Of a stretch of DNA of 64,000 nt, positions 55,356 through 64,000 are shown piece after piece. Under the pieces are notes generated by a model that made no database searches, was not told the origin of the DNA, and saw only the letters and a list, made by a program, of their open reading frames with translations. Both the position numbers and the translations under genes were made by a program. Position 1 is the stretch's first letter. Every line of letters begins with the position of its first letter. The stretch covers positions 1,288,004 to 1,352,003 of the forward strand of contig CM071587.1 in assembly GCA_036426205.1 (NCBI GenBank), written 5' to 3'. Source of the DNA: Ascaphus truei (Eukaryota; Chordata; Amphibia; Anura; Ascaphidae).

Positions 55356-55906
55356 ATACATACATACATAACTTGTAATATATACTCATAAAAGATAGCA
55401 GCAGTAGGGACAATAATTAATACCAGTTAAATAATACTGGAGCTAAAGTGCAAATAGAGGCTAATTGTCTTAGTACTACATGCAGCCCTGATCTGTCTGG
55501 CTTCTCTTTATGTAGTGTTTTCACTTCTTTATCTTTGACACAATGATTCACAGACACTGTCTTACCTTAATTTCTCTATTTTCTCCATAGGGGTACCTCT
55601 AGATAGAGCTTTTACTGCATGTGATCACAATTTCACTTATTTGTAATATATGAGTCACGAGTATATGGCTCTGATTGAGCACTTACCAGAGCGACTCCCA
55701 ATCCTAAGTAACTACCCGCCCCATATATATTATTAATACATTAGTCTCTCCGTGCACTTAGGTCGCTGCTCCAGTACGTTTTAACTGATTTTAATTGTTC
55801 TCCTTAGTGCTGGTATCCTTTATGAGTATATAATAGATTATATTTTATTATTAGGAGGTTGCTCTTTGAGTGCATCACATTGGGAATCTGTTGTATCTAG
55901 TTTCGC

Positions 55907-56554
55907 GGTGCTTCATGTTGATACAAATGAAGGCACTGAGAATTGTTTACGTTCAATTGTCGATGTTAACGCATTTGTGACACAATAGTGGTGCGTACTT
56001 GTAATTTATTGTTACACATCCCTTGCATATATCTAATCCCTGCCTCCAACTCCACCCTAGAGTTTTTTTATTTCCTTGTGAAATAGAAAGTTGTTGCACA
56101 CGTCACACAACGCATCATAATCAGTAGCACAGATACACAGGCATTTGCTACACTTCTTCAACAGAGTTACTTTTACTGATACTTTATACAGAGACCTTAA
56201 TGTCTATGTTGATGTCCACCGATATTTGTAAGAGGGTGGGGCACCTCCCTGAGAGGCTCCCCAATATGCCTCCACTGCCCTGGTCCATCAAGCCAGCGTG
56301 GAAAGGGTTAACAGCATGGGGACAAGAGTCGCTTCAGACCCCCTGGAGTCCATCAGCCCCGTCCCCTGCCTGGCTGGCCTGAGACACTGTGTGTCACCAT
56401 GTTGCTTTGTTCATTTTCATAAAGAATCTCAGGGACATAACACCTGAGTGGCCCCAAAGGTGTCAGCCGAAGAGCAGCCAAAGGGTGTCACCATGTGCTG
56501 CCGTTGGCTGCTGTTTGGTAATGTTACAGCTGCTCTGTTACAATATGAAACTCA
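55907..56554. other. unique DNA, no gene seen
   Basis: No signal recognised. Confidence 0.5.
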
Positions 56555-56630
56555 CCAACCCTCTCATCCCCTCTACCCAATGTCACCTTACCCAGCCTAT
56601 AGATTGTAAACTCCTTGAGACAGGGCCTCT
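56555..56630 (+). mobile_element. L2-like LINE tail start
   Basis: CAGCCTATAGATTGTAAACT, CCTTGAGACAGGGCCTCTTC is the L2 tail phrase (TAGATTGTAAGCTC...CAGGG). The tail then turns into the tandem array below. Confidence 0.65.
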
Positions 56631-57080
56631 TCTAACACATTGCAGGCCTACCCTACCTCTTCTAACACATTGCAGGCCTATCCTACCTCTTCTAATACAT
56701 TGCAGGCCTATCCTGCCTCTTCTAACACATTGCAGGCCTATCCTGCCTCTTCTAACACATTGCAGGCCTATCCTACCTCTTCTTACACATTGCAGGCATA
56801 TCCTACCTCTTCTAACACATTGCAGGCCTATCCTACCTCTTCTAACACATTGCAGGCCTAACCTACCTCTTCTAACACATTGCAGGCCTGACCTACCTCT
56901 CCTAACACATTGAAGGCCTGTCCTAGCTCTTCTAACACATTGCAGGCCTAACCTACCTCTTCTAACACATTGCAGGCCTATCCTACCTCTTATAACACAT
57001 TGCAGGCCTACCCTACCTCTTCTAACACATTGCAGGCCTATCCTAGCTCTTATAACACATTGCAGGCCTAGCCTACCTCT
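56627..57080. repeat. 30-bp minisatellite, about 15 copies
   Basis: The unit is ACCTCTTCTAACACATTGCA plus GGCCTATCCT. Because 30 is a multiple of three, all forward frames stay open and mimic a protein of 10-residue repeats. There is no start context or flanking gene. Confidence 0.97.
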
Positions 57081-58380
57081 TATGTCTGTAAATGTTTCTT
57101 ATGCCCATAATCATATTTCTGACTGTCCATGAAATATCTGTAAACTGAATGTGTATAACCTTTGTTCATTTAATGCCGCCATGTATTGTTATAACTCTTG
57201 ATTTTCCTGTCCGTCTCTTATGTAACAAAAATAACTGTATTTAATTGTAGTTCTCAAACTGACTATAAAGTATTGTGATGCCCCCTTAAGTGAAGGTCTG
57301 TATTTACTAAAAAAAATAAAATGATGATGATGATGGTGGGGCTGACCTTAAAATCCATGGGGTCAGCTTATGTGTGTAACAGGGGGGGTTACACTGACGT
57401 CTTTAGTAACACAAGCAAAGTGAATTCACCACAGTAATTGGGGCTGCAGCTTTAATATCATGTAACACATTTTCCTGTTGAAAATAATTGGTCATCACTT
57501 TTTTTTACAATATGTTGAGCACAAGGCTACATTTTCCATATGATCTTGAGCAAGATAAATGAAAGGAGAGAAACTTATAAAGGGAATTGTAAAGTCTGAA
57601 AAGCTCAACCTTTGTTTCTTCCTGACATGCTTTTCTTCTATGGTGACATCTTTGGGTGGTTGTTACTTGCTAGCAAACCTTTCATGCAATGAAAGACACG
57701 GAACCATCTCCCCGTGTCTGAGCACGACCACATGCTATAGTCCCAGAGCAGGAAGGTCTCCTTAATCGTGTCCTCTGGTGGAAACCTGAACAAGATAATG
57801 AATGGGAAGCTTTGGGATAAGAAATGTAATTATTAACTACAAGAAAGAAAAACCCATCGAGGTGAAAGGAATTCTGGGAACGTTGAAACTTTAGATGGTG
57901 AGAGTTTATTAAATCAAGGTAAAATTGCGTCTATCTTCTTTCCGGGCTTGACTTATGAAAAACAAGGCAGACTTTCTTAAATATTTATTGTAAGAATAAC
58001 TAGTGAATTCTAAAAAAAAAAATTTTTTTAATTAAATTGCACGGCAGCTGCATGAACTCTGACTTTAAACTCAAGAAATGGCTTTACAGAATAATAAGCC
58101 TTGTTTGTTTATGTAAAGTATATACGAAGAGCCTCATTGGATTCTGGGTGGTAGACTTTATGGAGAATGGAACGACCTATGCCACGTTCCATGCTACCAC
58201 AGAGCTGAACTTTACACACAAATAAATGGGAACCCAATGTACACAAGTGGGAAAGAACTGATGGGAAATACGCTGACGCTACGATGTTAAAAAGGCCCAA
58301 GTTAAATATATAGTGAAAATGCTTTTTTTTTGTGCTTTGTTATTGAACATTAAAGTACCAGCTCATAGAAACTGACACAT
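57081..58380. other. unique DNA, no gene seen
   Basis: 57081-57340 may be the continuation of the L2-like element, ending ACTAAAAAAAATAAAATGATGATG. The rest is unremarkable. Confidence 0.45.
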
Positions 58381-58381
58381 A

Positions 58382-58713
58382 CAGGCATACCCCGGTTTAA
58401 GTACACTCACTTTAAGTACACTCGCGAGTAAGTACATCTCGCTCAATAGGCAAACGGCAGCTCACGCATGCGCCAGTCAGCACGTCCTGAACAGCAATAC
58501 CGGCTCCCTACCTGTACCGAAGGTGTGCGCAAGCGGGGAGACTATAGAGCCTGTTACACATGCGTTATTTACATCAGTTCTGCACGTATATGATGATTGC
58601 CGTACAGTACATGCATCGGTAAGTGGGAAAAAGGTAGTGCTTCACTTTAAGTACATTTTCGCTTTACATACATGCTCCGGTCCCATTGCGTATGCTAATG
58701 TGGGGTATGCCTG
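58382..58713. mobile_element. mariner-type MITE, copy 2
   Basis: Starts CAGGCATACCCCGG and ends GGGGTATGCCTG with TA on each side (58380-58381 and 58714-58715). Shares CTCGCGAGTAAG, ACGGCAGCTC and TTTTCGCTTTACATACATGCTC with copy 1, without the right-end duplication. No transposase. Confidence 0.88.
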
Positions 58714-58770
58714 TAGTCCACTAAAAATTACAACGGGAAGATTAGATGAAAATAAAACAGGTTATAAGTC

Positions 58771-58936
58771 AGAGGTCTCAAGATCCCCCCCAACAGGCCA
58801 AATTTTAAGAATATTGCTGCTTCAACACAGGGGGTGCAGTCGAAGACTGAGCCACTGATTCAGCCACCTGTGCTGAAGCAGGGATATCCTTAAAACCTTG
58901 CCTGTTGGGTGGTCTTGAGGAGTTGAGAACCCCCTG
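58771..58936. mobile_element. hAT-type MITE copy
   Basis: The left end is trimmed (AGAGGTCTCAAGATCC). The right end is intact and reads GGAGTTGAGAACCCCCTG, the TTCTCAACTCC subtype also seen at 40332. Confidence 0.8.
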
Positions 58937-60322
58937 TGTTAAGTGATTTTAATGTTGTGAGAACATTTCAAAGCTTTGTAGCACATTTAACCTATATAGA
59001 TTTGTCTGCAGTGAGTTGTTACAATGTAATAAATTACAGACCTCTTCAGAAAGTAGGCGCGCAATGGAAGAACAATTGCATTCAAATTCATAAGAATAAT
59101 ATACGGTGCAGCTTTTAAAGACATACGGCTCTCAGTGAAGAACAATGAAAAGCTACACTTCTTTCACTGATTGATTAATAACCTTTACAAGTGACCCAAC
59201 TAATAGGAACAATAGTAGAATATATGGAGTTTGGGGCAATTAAGGAGTTCTAACTCATCAAAATGTCTTGGACAAGCTGCATTCAATGAGATTGTTGCCC
59301 CTGTCAAACCCCCTCCAACTGTACCCCGGGAAGTATTTTCAGCAAAATGCCACACTGAACTTTTAGCAGTAATTAGAGGCATAAAATATATTGACCTTAC
59401 TGCGATTTATTCTGATCTGTACAAGAGCATCTGTCCAGATTGCAGGACCTAACCATTTACTGATTCGCTTTGCCTTGCAGACATGAGAAGTTGTCATTAG
59501 CATTCCTGCAGATAATAGACACTCTTTAGGCTGTCTGTGCGAGAAGTTAACCGTCTGGGGATCACACACATTCATTGCTCTTGCTTTTCCTCATTATATG
59601 ACATATTTGTGCTGCAGCTTTCTTCCATGCTCAGCATCTTAACCCCTTCATTGCCATAACGTTTCCTCTGAGCATGTCCTGCTTTTTCAAAAGCAAATAC
59701 CTTTCTAGTGTTAAAAAAAAATATGATTTTCTTAATCCCTGGCCGTAGCATAATCGTGGTAACCGTTAGACTGCAATGAAGTCTGGGAGAACTTTCTTTT
59801 AAGGAGACGATCCGCACGGCACTTTAAAAATATATATATATATATATATTTGAATATATGCAGTCTTTGATTACCTTTATTGAAAACGAATGACCTAAGC
59901 TGCAAATTGATTAGTTCTCCCGTGATCGATCAGCAAAGGTCCTGCTTCCCAGGGTTCACTAAATGGCCGCCTTTCAGTTTCAATCAATCCCTCAATCAGT
60001 GTAACTCAACAGCTACAATGTATTCTTATATTACTAAGGTAACATTGTCTATTGTTACATTTTGCAGCTCATACTGCTGGGAATATTGGCAACAAATTAT
60101 TACAAACAGCAAAGTGTTACAAAGGTCTTGTGCTGCTGGGGACAAGTGCTAAAACCTGCTATACAAATCAAAGGATGCTCAGTATATTCAAACTCGTTAC
60201 AAATGGCATTCAGTGTTGAATAAATAAAAAAATATAGTAAGTGTTATCTAACGTTAGAGAACTGATTTATTTTAAAAAAAAACACACATATGCAGCATAT
60301 TGCATACCTGCCCGGACACTTA
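58937..60322. other. unique DNA, no gene seen
   Basis: TTAACCCCTTCATTGCC (59638) and GACTGCAATGAAG (59769) look like decayed ends of the piggyBac-type family. (TA)n at 59829-59850. No coding signal. Confidence 0.45.
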
Positions 60323-60724
60323 GGCTGAGGCCATAGAGGGGGAAGCTGCGCTCCTCCGCGCTGACGCTGAGGCTCGCCTGCTCGATCAGGAGCGATTCCA
60401 TGGACTGGCAAGCGAGCCAGCGTGCGTGATCGGGAGGCGGGGCAGTGACGTCGCTGGGCCAATAGCCCACGGAGCGCCGACATCAACGTCACGGCGTCTA
60501 CGTCATGACGTCATCGTCATGACGCTGCTTCGCACTTATTTGGTGTTTTCAGTCGACAGCGCGCTGAGAAACAGTTTCGGCTGTCAGCTGAAAATCCCAG
60601 TGCCTCAGCACACCTGCGGACACTCGCGGAAGCCCCCTCTAAAGACATCCTCATTGAGGATGACGGGGCTCAGCGCTGAGCGTCCGCACGACTCAGCGCG
60701 GCTCCCCCCTCTATGGACCCAGCC
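60323..60724. mobile_element. Harbinger-type MITE, GC-rich, TTA duplication
   Basis: Starts GGCTGAGGCCATAGAGGGGG and ends CTCTATGGACCCAGCC, inverted ends of about 30 bp, with TTA on both sides (60320-60322 and 60725-60727). The interior is CpG-rich and has ACGTCATGACGTCATCGTCA (60500-60520). 402 bp, no transposase. Confidence 0.9.
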
Positions 60725-60727
60725 TTA

Positions 60728-62089
60728 GTATTAATATACCTCCTGGACCTGAATGAAGCATCATCTATTAAAAATAGAAACTGTTTCGGAAAGGGCAAGA
60801 TCTCTTAAAAAGATGGCCATCAGAATGGGTTGCTGCATGGAAGAGGAATGGGGGGAAGGAACCATTGTCACATGGTCGGGCTGTGGGCAAGGACTCTGGG
60901 TAATTACATGCAAATGAGCACCTAGTGGGCCTGCCACGTTTTACCCATCCGATTACGTGGATTACAGCTTTTGCCCGCTGCATTAAATCGCTAATACAGT
61001 GGAAGTGAAAAACATTGAAAAACAAGGACTCTGTCTTCCCCTAAGCCATTAGGAGCCATGCGTATTAAGCAGTCTTCTGCCGTGAGGCAGCTGGTGGTGC
61101 TGGGAGACACCTCACAGCTTATTCAAGACAATGGCAAAAGACTGTTTAGTAGATGTGGGCATAGGAATCCACCTCTAATGCACTGCAGACTCCACTAACC
61201 GTCTGGAGTGAAAATGTGTCTTATGTTATACCGAGCTGCAGCCTGAGTGCCAATTCACCATGTGTATCCATTCCCTCTGCAAACCCATTTCACAGCACTA
61301 CTGAAACGTTATATTCCACAAGGGGGGAAGTATCCATGAACTGAATACTTAAAACTTGGCACCCAGTCCTTGTATCCTCACACTTATCCCCCTCCCCCCA
61401 CCTCTCTAATGATTTATCCATCATTCGCCCCCTCTCGCTGCGGTTGCTTTCCGACGCGGAATGCTCGTCTTGCCGCTCTACTTTCTAAGTATTGCTTCCA
61501 AGCGTGTCATCCTTTTTAAAATATTAATGATGCAGAGATAGGATGGCCAAGACACAGAGCGAGGAGAGCCAGGGAAATGGTAGCCGACTGCCAGCGCAAA
61601 TGATCGTCAGGGTCAAAGACAAGGTGCTAATTAGCTTCAAAGTCATTTTTCAGGCATGCAACCTGAAGCTTTGTTAGTTTTCCGCAATGATAACCTGATT
61701 ACTGTACATGCTCTGGGCATATTTTCGCTGTACGACAGACACTGTGCACGCAGGAGCAGACTTCACTTTTTGAGTTGTCTTCATCATTATCTTGGACATT
61801 TATCATGCAGAGAAACGATACTGTCTTTCAAAGAACGGCCGGGGCAAAGGTAAATAAAAATACTAATAAAGTGCGTTTCATTCTCCCCTTTTTGTCGTGA
61901 TTGTGAAATCGTCTTCTACTTCAGGTTTGTCAATGTTCCAAACTGACAAACGGGGTTCATTTGATAATAAGTAGTTTATTGCAAAGTATGATCATTCTCA
62001 TTCAAAAGTCTAAGAATTGAAAAAAATATGTTGTATGGTGCACAGCAACAAAAACCAGGCCATGTGGCAAATAAAAAAATCAATTTATT
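60728..62089. other. unique DNA; candidate conserved element 61490-61800
   Basis: No coding or repeat homology. 61490-61800 is of even complexity, contains AAAATATTAATGATGCAGAG, GGTGCTAATTAGCTTCAAAG and TTTTCAGGCATGCAACCTGA, and has several TAAT cores. It is the most regulatory-looking unique stretch in the window, but this is only an impression. Confidence 0.4.
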
Positions 62090-62159
62090 AGAACTGCATA
62101 AAGAAACGGCAGGAGCACAACCCTCCTACGCGTTTCGACTTTCGACTTTATCAACCACA
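62090..62159 (-). mobile_element. Penelope-like or SINE-like 3' fragment, antisense
   Basis: The minus strand reads TTGATAAAGTCGAAAGTCGA then AACGCGTAGGAGGGTTGTG. The GTCGAAACGCGTAGG phrase recurs in vertebrate retroelement 3' ends with a stem followed by GAAACG. Too short to classify firmly. Confidence 0.35.
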
Positions 62160-62436
62160 TTAATTTCAGCTCCGGGGACCCCCTGCACCCCGAGATACTT
62201 ACCTCTAAGAGTTCTGCCGGTATCCCTGTTCAGGTTTGAAGGACTTGCGTCACACAGGCCAAAATAGCAAGCCGCAAGGGGCGACGTCGCCACTTCGTAT
62301 TGGCCGGCGGGACATTTAAACCGCCATATTGGGGGCTGAAGCCAAAGCGCCTTTAGAGGTACATATCTCGTGAAGCAGGGGATCCCCGGAGTTGAAATCA
62401 ATGTGGCTCCACTCCAGAGACCCCCTGCTTCATACC
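62160..62436. mobile_element. palindromic MITE family C, copy 3, left end lost
   Basis: Begins inside the family at TTAATTTCAGCTCCGGGGAC and ends CCCCCTGCTTCATACC. It abuts the Penelope-like fragment, so one insertion or deletion removed the first 45 bp or so. Confidence 0.75.
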
Positions 62437-62999
62437 TAGTACAACAAGTAAGTAAATGGACCATAAAGTGTATTGTGGAGCTGGAAGTTATAAGAATTAG
62501 CACCTCTTAGTAATAACTTTTATGATGACCGAATTGCTGTTACCCGAAATACCACTTCAGTCTAATCAGTCTAATGAGTCAAAAATTCTAGGTTTGCTCG
62601 ACTGCCCATAAGGTAAAATAGCTCTAAATTCCAATTTCCTGACATACTGTGTCTGTGCTTCCAAGCTGATTTTGTCTAATTATCCTCTTAAAATGCTACC
62701 TAGGGATATCTTCCATCTTAAATGTGCTATATATTTTTAAACACTCACTATGCCACAGGGACAGAATTATCTATCAGCTCTGAATGAGATTGCAGGAGAG
62801 AAATATTAGGTACAAGGCTTTTTTTCCACCAGGGATATACAGTAGCTCTGAATCTGACGGTCGGTATCAAAAATGAAAAGCAAATACTTGATGAGCAGTT
62901 GGACAGAACTGTCAGGTCTCAGTCATTTCCAGTGCATCGTACTCAAAGTGACTCTCACTCCATGTCTCGCTCATTTGCACCTTGTCTCAATCAATGAAA
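62437..62999. other. unique DNA, nothing seen
   Basis: No signal recognised. Confidence 0.5.
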
Positions 63000-63135
63000 G
63001 CTAATTACTCACTTGGACAAAAAAAGAATGCAGCCGTGCTGGTTTATTATTTCATGTGAAAACCTTTTATTCTACCAATGCTTTTCGAGTATACCCTTTT
63101 CAAACCTCACAGGCTCTTCACTCAGGTTAATATAT
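63000..63135 (-). mobile_element. Penelope-like 3' end, antisense, decayed
   Basis: The minus strand runs CCTGAGTGAAGAGCCTG, ACTCGAAAAGCATTGG, AGAATAAAAGG, AAACCAGCACGGCTGCATTC. This parallels the order CTGAGGA, CTCGAAAGCTTG, AATAAAAGG, GGACTAACACAGCTA at 19195-19312. Confidence 0.5.
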
Positions 63136-63289
63136 TGTATCCTGTAAAACCATCGTTGGATAAGGAAAGTGGTGTAAAATGGACAGAATTGTATATGCCC
63201 AATATAATCCTAATGCTCAGTGGGGCATTATGATGGCATGTAATGAAATTCCATTTATTTTTTGTACTGCAAGTGGAAATATAAATCCA
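63136..63289. other. spacer, nothing seen
   Basis: No signal recognised. Confidence 0.5.
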
Positions 63290-63475
63290 CTTTTTTTTGT
63301 TATATAACACTGGCAATGTACACAGATAATTTTACGTCTACAACCAGCCCCTTCTCTGCAGAGCTTAGAATTTAATGTTGGTACATGAAGCACAGAGAAA
63401 TAAAGTGAATTGCTCATGATAACAAGGAGAGGTGACAGTGGAATTGTAACTCAATTCCTCATCACAAAGCATCTT
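63290..63475 (-). mobile_element. L2/MIR-like LINE tail, decayed
   Basis: CTCTGCAGAGCTTAGAATTTA, ATGAAGCACAGAGAAATAAA, GTGAATTGCTCATGATAACA and GGAGAGGTGACAGTGGAATT follow the order of the 6595-6910 tail (GAGCTTACAATCT, GGCACAGGGAGG, TGACTTGCCCAAGGTCAC, AAGGAGCCGACACCGGGAAT). Confidence 0.5.
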
Positions 63476-64000
63476 CTTATGCTCAATTTAGGTTCTTCAT
63501 CAGTTTGGGAAGGTTCCAGCCCCAGAGGTTCCTCGACTCATCTGTGTTTGGTCATAATGATCCAAACCAGGAATCGTTCCCAGTAAAAGATCTTCTCCTT
63601 GTCCCATATGGGATTTGCCGGATTTAAGAAGGCTCGATGGTCTAGCATTTCTCCTTTCCCTGATAATTGGTACTGGGAAGATGTTGTAAGAGTGTTGAGT
63701 TAGTTCAGTAGGTCAGAGGTGTTTTCTGTCCACAGAAGTTGCAGGATTGCATTGCAAGCTGTATACAATATAAATCAAAAGAGTAGCTATTATTAATATA
63801 TAAGCCATTGGACAGAGAATGCCAGAAAATTCTTTTAAAGTACCAACCCCTACCCTGAGCCTTCAGGAAATACAATTAGCTTTGAAGGGTTGTGGCAGAC
63901 TACAAACAGAACTTTGCTTTGTCTCCAGAATGAAGAAAATACATGTGTTTGCTCTTCGTATAAAACAAAGAATGGCATTTCCTATATACACATTTTCAGT
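63476..64000. other. unique DNA, nothing seen
   Basis: No coding or repeat signal recognised up to the window end. Confidence 0.5.

Larger units (their letters stand above)
54661..55906. repeat. 80-bp inverted repeats flanking 1.1 kb
   Basis: The left arm (54661-54742) holds ACGGATTCCCAATGTGATGC and ACTCAAAGAG. The right arm (55828-55906) is its reverse complement with a few changes. Both arms end inward in TAATAATAAAATATA-type sequence. The L2 end below lies between them. Confidence 0.88.

Noticed and set aside
56389..56913. A 174-codon frame with ten-residue repeats resembling a repetitive protein.
   Set aside because: The 30-bp minisatellite has a period divisible by three, so the forward frames stay open. 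There is no gene context.
59638..59790. A possible second piggyBac-type MITE (TTAACCCCTTCATTGCC ... GACTGCAATGAAG).
   Set aside because: The right end lacks GGGG and TTAA, so the borders cannot be supported.
1..64000. tRNA, rRNA or snRNA genes and host protein-coding exons.
   Set aside because: No B-box plus cloverleaf, rRNA core or known exon was recognised by eye. A covariance-model scan would be needed to exclude them fully.

Overview
This window is vertebrate nuclear DNA and most resembles an amphibian genome, probably a frog. The reasons are the AT-rich non-coding sequence, the density of short inverted-repeat DNA transposons (hAT, Harbinger, mariner and piggyBac types), many L2/CR1-type LINE 3' ends, an L1 fragment, Penelope-like retroelement remains, and a retroelement gag gene of a kind I associate with frog genomes. 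A short motif at 54456-54520 is also one I know from Xenopus. The species cannot be fixed from sequence alone. I find no host gene exon, no tRNA or rRNA gene, no CRISPR array and no bacterial-style operon. The window looks intergenic or deep intronic.

Layout. 1-12 kb: unique AT-rich DNA with a long (GT)n tract (1190-1277), a mariner-type MITE (4469-4861), a palindromic MITE (5425-5774), a LINE tail (about 5870-6321), an L2/MIR-like tail (6595-6910), hAT MITEs (7477-7748, 10701-10868) and a GC-rich MITE family (8040-8420, 10038-10297). 12-20 kb: an L1 ORF2 3' fragment (12106-13500), a Harbinger-type MITE swollen to 1.4 kb by GT, poly-C and CA arrays (14114-15528), a piggyBac-type MITE (16941-17127), and Penelope-like remains including part of the protein (18786-19320). 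20-32 kb: an L2 tail, a 1.1 kb minisatellite (21345-22500), an LTR-like element (about 23266-23900), two large palindromes (26924-27056, 27129-27674), two hammerhead-like motifs (26647, 28129) and a 49-bp minisatellite (31209-31790).

32-37 kb is the most gene-like part. On the minus strand it holds a retroelement gag gene with a C-terminal CCCH plus CCHC zinc-finger pair (34823-36896). It appears to contain a 405-bp intron and is broken by one frameshift. An older non-coding relative lies next to it (32640-33010). 37-64 kb: a compact second copy of the Harbinger MITE (37403-37885), an intact hAT MITE with a perfect 8-bp target duplication (38594-38878), further hAT copies, L2/CR1 LINE pieces on both strands, an LTR nested in an L2 tail (51238-51981), a 30-bp minisatellite grown inside an L2-like tail (56627-57080), a second mariner MITE (58382-58713) and a clean Harbinger MITE (60323-60724). 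Unique stretches around 30.8, 39.1 and 61.5 kb may be conserved regulatory DNA, but that needs alignment.

No set of genes here works as one system. The coherent stories are transposon histories: nested insertions, MITEs that seed microsatellites, and a possibly spliced gag. All element names rest on motifs and comparisons within the window, not on database searches.
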